Assembly: GCF_037975245.1 (NCBI RefSeq)
Contig: NC_092571.1
Span: forward strand, 21,563,917-21,627,916
DNA: 64,000 nucleotides
Direction of reading: 5' to 3'
From: Apostichopus japonicus
Taxonomy: Eukaryota > Echinodermata > Holothuroidea > Aspidochirotida > Stichopodidae
The translations under genes were made by a program, and so were the position numbers. Each line of letters starts with the position of its first letter. Positions within the stretch are counted from its first letter, which is position 1. Shown in pieces: positions 58,020 through 64,000 of the stretch. The notes beneath the pieces were generated by a model that worked only from the letters and a program-made list of their open reading frames with translations, was not told the origin of the DNA and did not search any database.

Positions 58020-60720
58020 CTCATGTTATTAATCATGTTTTCGCCTCTCTTCTCTTCATAGATATGTAGGTCTCATCCGAGAAAACGATTGAGGAAGACA
58101 GAAAGAATAGAGAGAACTACGGTTGAAGGTATGGGGGATGTGAAATGGGTACAATGAAGGGACATAATCGCTGAAGCGAGTTTACTATGTTCATGAAAAC
58201 CGCCAAACTCTTTTAGTCCCCCAAAAATATCCAAGCCCCATTTAAAAACGCTCACCCCATCAAAAAGAGCGCCCTCTTTTAGCCTGTCGGATATCGGATG
58301 GTACGGATTCTAAATTAGTACCAATGTTTGTGAATAGGCCGGATTGTTTGCATAGGATTGTATGCGAACATGGGGTAATTTACATGCGTGGAATTCATAG
58401 TGGTAATGGGTTGTTTGCTTGTATGGCATTCATTGTGGGAATGAAATAACATAGACAATTTAGCCTATACAGTAGGTATGCCCTCCTTGGTTCCTCTCCT
58501 TGTTTTCCTATTTACCAGTTTCTTCAATTACTACAAGTATAGTCAGTATTGCGAAGTTCGGCATACTGCGAAGTTCGGACCACCCTAAGAAATACACGAT
58601 TTCACCATGAAAACCTACAGGAAGAGTCAAATTTCACCAAAAAGTACGAAGCTACAGTTATTTTCTCTCCAAAATGACCCAGGTGCAAGAAATTACTTAC
58701 ATATTTGTCAATAAAATGACGAAGATCTATGAAGTCTGTTATAATTACTGAAAAAGCAACTGCGCCACCAATTTTATCACCAGCGCCACACTGTGGGTTG
58801 CGTGTCACAACTTCGCAGTACTCTAGCAAGAAATACCAGTTCCACAATCACAAAGAATCTTCTTGGAAAACAACGTGAAAACAGTTTGCAGGAAAGAAAG
58901 TTTGGCCGTGTATCGTACTATAACAAAATTCTCCCACCATATGAAGTATATTTTCAAATAGCCTATACCAGAAGATTTAGTTTTGGGGTGTTTTAAGTCT
59001 TAAGTGGCCGAACTTCGAAGTCACCATCCTACAAGTGTCTCTTTGAAATATGTTCCTTTCTTTCACCAAACTCTCCTAAATCACAAGACACATTTACTAC
59101 GTACAGTTGCTTCACTACCTAAATTAATTCTTTCCACAGCCAAGCCGTCTTTCTTTCCTCCCCTGAAAAACGTTGGTTTCAACCCCTAAAAATAATTTCA
59201 GGGAGGAAACTATTGTTTTTATTCTTGAAAGTTGGAGAAGAAACCAACGGCCTTGCCTGTCATGATGGAAAAAAAAAAGCAAAGAGAGAGAGCTTTCATC
59301 CTAAGCTAATTTGTCCGGCTGCGAGTTAGTTTCTTGAGGATGTGTTACTGTTAGTGTTAAGTGCTAGATGGCATAGCCTAGGCTACTGTATGGTAGGCTG
59401 TACTAGCCTTAACCAGAAAGTAATTAGGCCTAGGCCCAACCAGCTAGGTCTAGTATTTTGTCGGAAGATATAAAGTGACTTACTTTACTTACGTTAATTG
59501 TCTAGTGAATATCATATTAGGCCTAGACTAGCATTCCAACTAGTATAGACGCCAGTGCCTACGTGAGCTAGCCTATCGTTAGGCCTAAGCGATACTATTA
59601 TATGATAGGCTAGCGTAATTTCTCACGCTCGCTGACTCAAACAATGTGAAGTACTAACTTGCTCCACAAACCTAATACACAACCTTCGAGCTGGCGAATA
59701 TATCTGCCATTCACATTCTTTGGCAGTTACCCCCCATACAGAATAGGCTACAAATTACAATTACGTATGAATTGTTAGCCAACCGCTGCCAGGAAGCGAA
59801 CTGCACTGCTCGTGTAACCTTTAGTGAGCTTTATATACAGATCCATAGAAATGTACAGATCATAATTCGCGCTCCGTTGCTTAACCTTTGACCACGACCG
59901 TGTGCGTCTATGGCAAGCCATGTGGGACAAACACCGCATAATATATCAACGTATTAATTGAAAAAAAAAATAAACTAGCAATGACATGCTAGATGCATAT
60001 CCATTTGCAATCATTACATTTACAACGAAACAATTCAAATGGTCTCATAACATAGGCCTAAGGTCATTAAACATGTTGGTCAAGATAATTTATTGAGTTC
60101 GCTGCGAATCTCGTCAGAAAAGTTGTTTTAATGACCAATATATCATTACCCGAATGGGTGGTCTGGCATTAGGCCTAGGCGGGACAGTAGGCCTACTGTC
60201 ATGCATGATCAACCCGGGGGGGGGGGGGCGAGGGTGTAGGTCTGGCGTATCCATGGGACAGACATTCTAAAGATAATAATTTACACTTTTTGAGGGGGAC
60301 TCTTGGGGCGAATCTTGACATAAAAATGTCAGCCTAAAATTGTTTAGCTAGCTGCATGAACATTTTCAGATACAACAAATTTTGGCAAAAACTGCTTGAA
60401 TTTTGTGATAAAATGTCACATTTGGGATTTTTTAGATAAATTGTCCGAATTTTTAACCCATTCTCCAATATAAATGAAGGTATATATTAAATGAAATTCA
60501 CTGTTTCTGTGATCCATGTAGAGGTTTTGTTCTTAAAGTACAGTCTTACCTTTTTGTGCAGAGTTCTAGAGCATCTGTTCCTAATTATGCATGTCTTGAA
60601 GTAGAGGTTGGGTAAAGTAGAGGCTTGCTATATTTTAATAGAATCAATAGTTATATCTACTTCAGTTGCTGTAACTGTATCTTAGGTGCCCCCCCTCCCT
60701 CTGCCAGGTTTCATCTAGGA
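58020..60720. other. Gene-poor stretch
   Basis: Contains a small tandem of tgcgaagttcgg near 58550-58580, many aggcctagg-type words at 59380-59600 and a G-run at 60218-60230. The ORFs (58602-58847, 58793-58996) show no known domain. Confidence 0.5.
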
Positions 60721-60727
60721 TGATCCA

Positions 60728-60800
60728 CTGGTGCTGTGATCGAGTGGATAAAGGCAATGGCATTTGAAGCAATGAGGTTTGGCAATCAGGAGGTTCTATG
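60728..60800 (+). repeat. tRNA-like relic (long variable arm type)
   Basis: gctgtgatcgagtggataa, then aggcaatggcatttgaagca, then a B-box-like gaggttctatg. The layout recalls Ser/Leu tRNAs (GAGTGGTTAAGGC), but the B box is eroded. Confidence 0.35.
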
Positions 60801-63046
60801 TAAGGTGGGTTTATCATCCAAGAGCAGTCTACAGTTTTCCCATCTGAAATGAGTTTCTAAATTTTATATAAAATGTTGAATTGGAAGCCACCCGTAGTGT
60901 AAGTTGTGATCCATACGCCTGTGCGGGCTTCTCCCACATTTGTGTTTGGTTAAGCTTTGTAAAAATAACTGCTCATTATTATTATTACAAGGGCCTTGTA
61001 ACCCCATTCTTATCTTTGGAGTGGGGGGAGGGGGTATCTGCACCTGTTGGATGTGTAGTGCAATTGGACGCCAAGATTAAGAAACAGAAAACCACATTTA
61101 CATAATGTTACAGCTCTGATATAAATCTTAGCTTTATAAGAAACTCAAAGGACAGCCATTTATTTTACCACTCCGTGGAAGCTGGAATCCTTTTTATTTA
61201 TCAACAGCATACATACACACCATAATTGAATTATAATTAAACAGTAACATAAAAGATAAAAGTACTAAAACTGAAAACATGACAAGAAAATGACATCCCT
61301 TGATGAAAGTACAGTGAACTGGAGCCTCTGGAGAGAGATGTATACTAATACAAGCCTTTTAATTAGGTTGTGATATTGTGTGTTCAATCACATCTATAAT
61401 AATCAGCAATGTGGGTAATCATTAATAATTACTCATTTGAGTGTGAAAATAAAGCCTACAGGTTGTCAAATAATTCATTGTTAACAGTTAGATCATATAG
61501 CAAACAGAACAAGTAGCTACAAAGGAACGTACTTCCTTCATAAAATATCGCCCCAAGTGTCTTGCAGCATATATTATGTAACTTAATTATACTCAACTAT
61601 CAGAGTGAACAACAGAGTAAACAACTCTACAGTAAAGGCCACCATTTGAATACTGTACTATCTTCTAAATGAATGGAAACAGTTAAAAAGATAGTTCATA
61701 CTGTTCCAGTCTTTGATACACTGTGTATGAAACCGGTGGGTATTATAAAGGTAGGTTTTACACGCTTCACAATGATGTAAGAAATATAAGGGTAATAAAA
61801 GGAATATCATACCATCAAAGAATATATAACATTAACTCAAAGGTCACTGTACATCTTGTCCTTTGATGTTAAAGTCTCACTATGCATTCCATCTGGACGG
61901 TCTGAATAATAATGTTTTGGAGGTTTCTATTCTCGCTCGTTCTCTGAGATTCGGCCAAAATATTTGGCAAACAATGCACCTACAAGATTGTCTGCTTATT
62001 AACTACACAATGGTACCAAAATAGGGTTAGGGAACAGTTTGTTCGTGTTTATAATGGAAGGCATAATGGGGCTTTATACCTAAATATCACATGAAAGTAA
62101 GTACAAACAATGAAGGACATTCATCAGAACACAACTACGAGGCAAGTTATAAAACCAACCAATTTACTCAGTTTTGAAATGTAAGTAAAAACAGAGGAGC
62201 TGTGTGCTATTCATGACCAACATTTTTGTTTGTGTTTACGTCATATGAAAATCTCAAAATACCCATATCCCAATGGATTTAAAGAAAAATTGAAACCATA
62301 GAAAATAAGTTGACAGTCGGGTCAAGTAGCTACTGGATAGTTCCCTAAAAACACTTTAATGAGTTTTACTTCAGCACCGTCGAAATGGGTGCAATTAGTC
62401 CGTAAATATATGATGCTTGGCATGGCAAAACATGGATGGGACAGATATTGAGACTTTCATATTTAGAGAGGACAGAAACAAACAAACAAGCAGAGACTTA
62501 AAGTTGAATCCAGATGTCCTTTTATCACTGAATGGAGAATCGGTTGAGAGAGCATTTCAGAGACGAAGCCTGAATTGAAAGCTAAAAGATCAATCAATTT
62601 TGTGAAGTAGCATTTAACGTACTACACTTTTCATTCAATTCTAATTACCACAAGGTGAAGGCAATATTATGCAATATTTCTGTACGAAACCCTTGGTGTA
62701 TTTCTCCCCTTCCAACCCACGCCCAAAGAGGTGCAACTTCACATGGCTAATTAGCCTGATCACCTCTGTCCCTTCTGCTATATGAAAAGTAAAGTAAGAC
62801 ATCTTAATCCTCTTTTACATTTGATCTTTCTGTGGTTTTAAGAATTTTGCATATTTTAAATATTCAGGGTGGCATTTAACCCCCCCACTTCCCCACACCC
62901 ATCACCCTTCACCACCAAGAAAAATGAAAATGGATGAAGTAAACAGGGTGAGAGAGAACTTCAGTTGCTACTGATATTTGTTCTAATAATGTCCTCATAG
63001 ATAATACGGAAACCTCAAGTCTGCAATATAAATCCACCGTGACAAA
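60801..63046. other. Gene-poor stretch
   Basis: The ORF at 60881-61105 is not recognised. A C-run lies at 62881-62887. Nothing else is supported. Confidence 0.5.
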
Positions 63047-63235
63047 ATGATGATATTTCGGTTGCTTTTATTCCCAAGATGCGCTATTGTTCTTGTTTTG
63101 TTATTAAATTTATTTCCTATTCCTGTTGGCCTGGTTACATACTGTCACGAGAATCCGACAGTGGCGCATCCTGGTCGACCGAGTGAGGAAGGAAAACCAA
63201 AACTTGCAACAACATCAACGACAACGACAGAGTAA
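63047..63235 (+). CDS. Short ORF with hydrophobic N-terminus, possible secreted peptide or first exon
   Basis: Opens with ATGATG after gacaaa (acceptable initiation context). Residues 1-29 are basic then strongly hydrophobic (AIVLVLLLNLFPIPVG), like a signal peptide, followed by a polar tail ending in Thr repeats. The codons before the stop read acgacagagtaaat, so a GTAAAT donor just before the stop is possible, which would make this a signal-peptide exon. No homologue is recognised. It is low confidence, since a 62-codon ORF can arise by chance. Confidence 0.25.
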   Translation: MMIFRLLLFPRCAIVLVLLLNLFPIPVGLVTYCHENPTVAHPGRPSEEGKPKLATTSTTTTE

Positions 63236-64000
63236 ATACAGACTTGTGACACGTTGTGACAAGTTGTGACAATGTCACAGCAAAATCACATCATTGTAGC
63301 AAATGCCCAAAAAGATGGCTGAATTAAGAAAGAAAACAGTTTCTCCTTTCTCCCCTCTTTTTGGTCGAGGGAACATCCCAGTTTGGAGAGAAAGTCAAGC
63401 AATTTTGGGGGATCTAGTTTAAGGAGATTGAAGAAAGACAGGGTTTAAAGGGGACATGCACTACTGTAATTTGACTAAAAGTGGAGCTATATTCCATGCA
63501 GGCAATTTAGATTGAAGGAGCACTTTTTTCCCCATTTTTTTTGTTTTAAACTGTTTGTTAGCCAAACACTAAAGCTAGAAACAGTAAAAACCTGGTAAAG
63601 ACTAACGCTAACAGCTAATATGGACATAGTCGGAGGTTAAAACTTCCTCTTTGTGTAATTTCTATCATTTGAACATGAATTATGTTCGTATTTGATATGG
63701 AATACATGGTTTGGTTTTTTATTGAGATTTTTCAAGCTGAATGCTACTTTAACTGAACAATAAACATAGAGTCTGGCAGGATCAGAACCGATGTTTTCAG
63801 AAAATCTGGCAAATCTAACATAATATTCTTTGAGAATCTCCTGGGTATTAATTCTCTAAACTATAGTTTCATTATGAAATTATCTTCTTGTATTTTTTTT
63901 CTTTCTGATGTTCTGCAAAGATACACACATTACTATAAAAACATTTTTTCATGTAAAAAAAGGGTGAAAGTGAAGCTTACGAAAACAATATCACTTCAAA
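63236..64000. other. Right end of window
   Basis: A cluster of ttgtgacacg, ttgtgacaag, ttgtgacaat and gtcacag words at 63240-63275. Otherwise AT-rich with no supported gene. Confidence 0.5.

Overview
The window is animal nuclear DNA. Its genes are split by GT-AG introns, it carries many LINE-type retrotransposon remains, tRNA-derived repeats and minisatellites, and it has no operon-like gene packing. The frequent AGGCCTAGGC-type words and the mix of CR1/L2-like and Jockey-like LINEs suggest a marine invertebrate deuterostome, perhaps an echinoderm. That placement is an inference, not a proof.

Layout, left to right. Bases 1-9000 are a highly homogenised satellite of 58 monomers (165, 154 and 116 bp). 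Each monomer carries tRNA-like Pol III A and B boxes, and the array shows a higher-order period marked by a 116 bp deletion monomer. Next come a 656 bp element with 8 bp target duplications, a 12 bp minisatellite, and a long stretch with little that can be recognised. A 44 bp palindromic element at 15.7 kb has the same termini as the 656 bp element and its own 8 bp duplication.

The one complete gene is OXSM (mitochondrial 3-oxoacyl-ACP synthase), 12 coding exons on + from 17.28 to 29.25 kb. Its introns hold a CR1-like LINE, an L2/CR1-like LINE and a SINE. Two more CR1 fragments lie just downstream. An isolated acidic terminal exon of an unidentified gene sits at 32.5 kb.

From 33 to 41 kb the DNA is repeat-rich. 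It includes a 1.2 kb element built from about 30 CTTAAG-centred palindromes spaced mostly 20-21 bp apart, a Jockey-like fragment, a fold-back element, and a second tandem array of tRNA-like units.

The last two exons of SRP68 (signal recognition particle 68 kDa subunit) lie on - at 42.9-44.5 kb. A degenerate Jockey-like LINE on - follows (44.7-52.6 kb). A 3.58 kb terminal-inverted-repeat element with TA duplications interrupts its ORF1 a few codons after the start. At 52.8-55.2 kb there are three broken copies of one ABCC-type ABC transporter exon, separated by a 69 bp minisatellite. From 55.2 to 64 kb I recognise no gene with confidence, only tRNA-like relics, small tandem repeats and one short ORF with a hydrophobic N-terminus.

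Nothing here forms a gene system in the prokaryotic sense. The most unusual structures are the helically phased palindrome element, the Pol III-box satellite with its higher-order structure, and the 44 bp mini-element.
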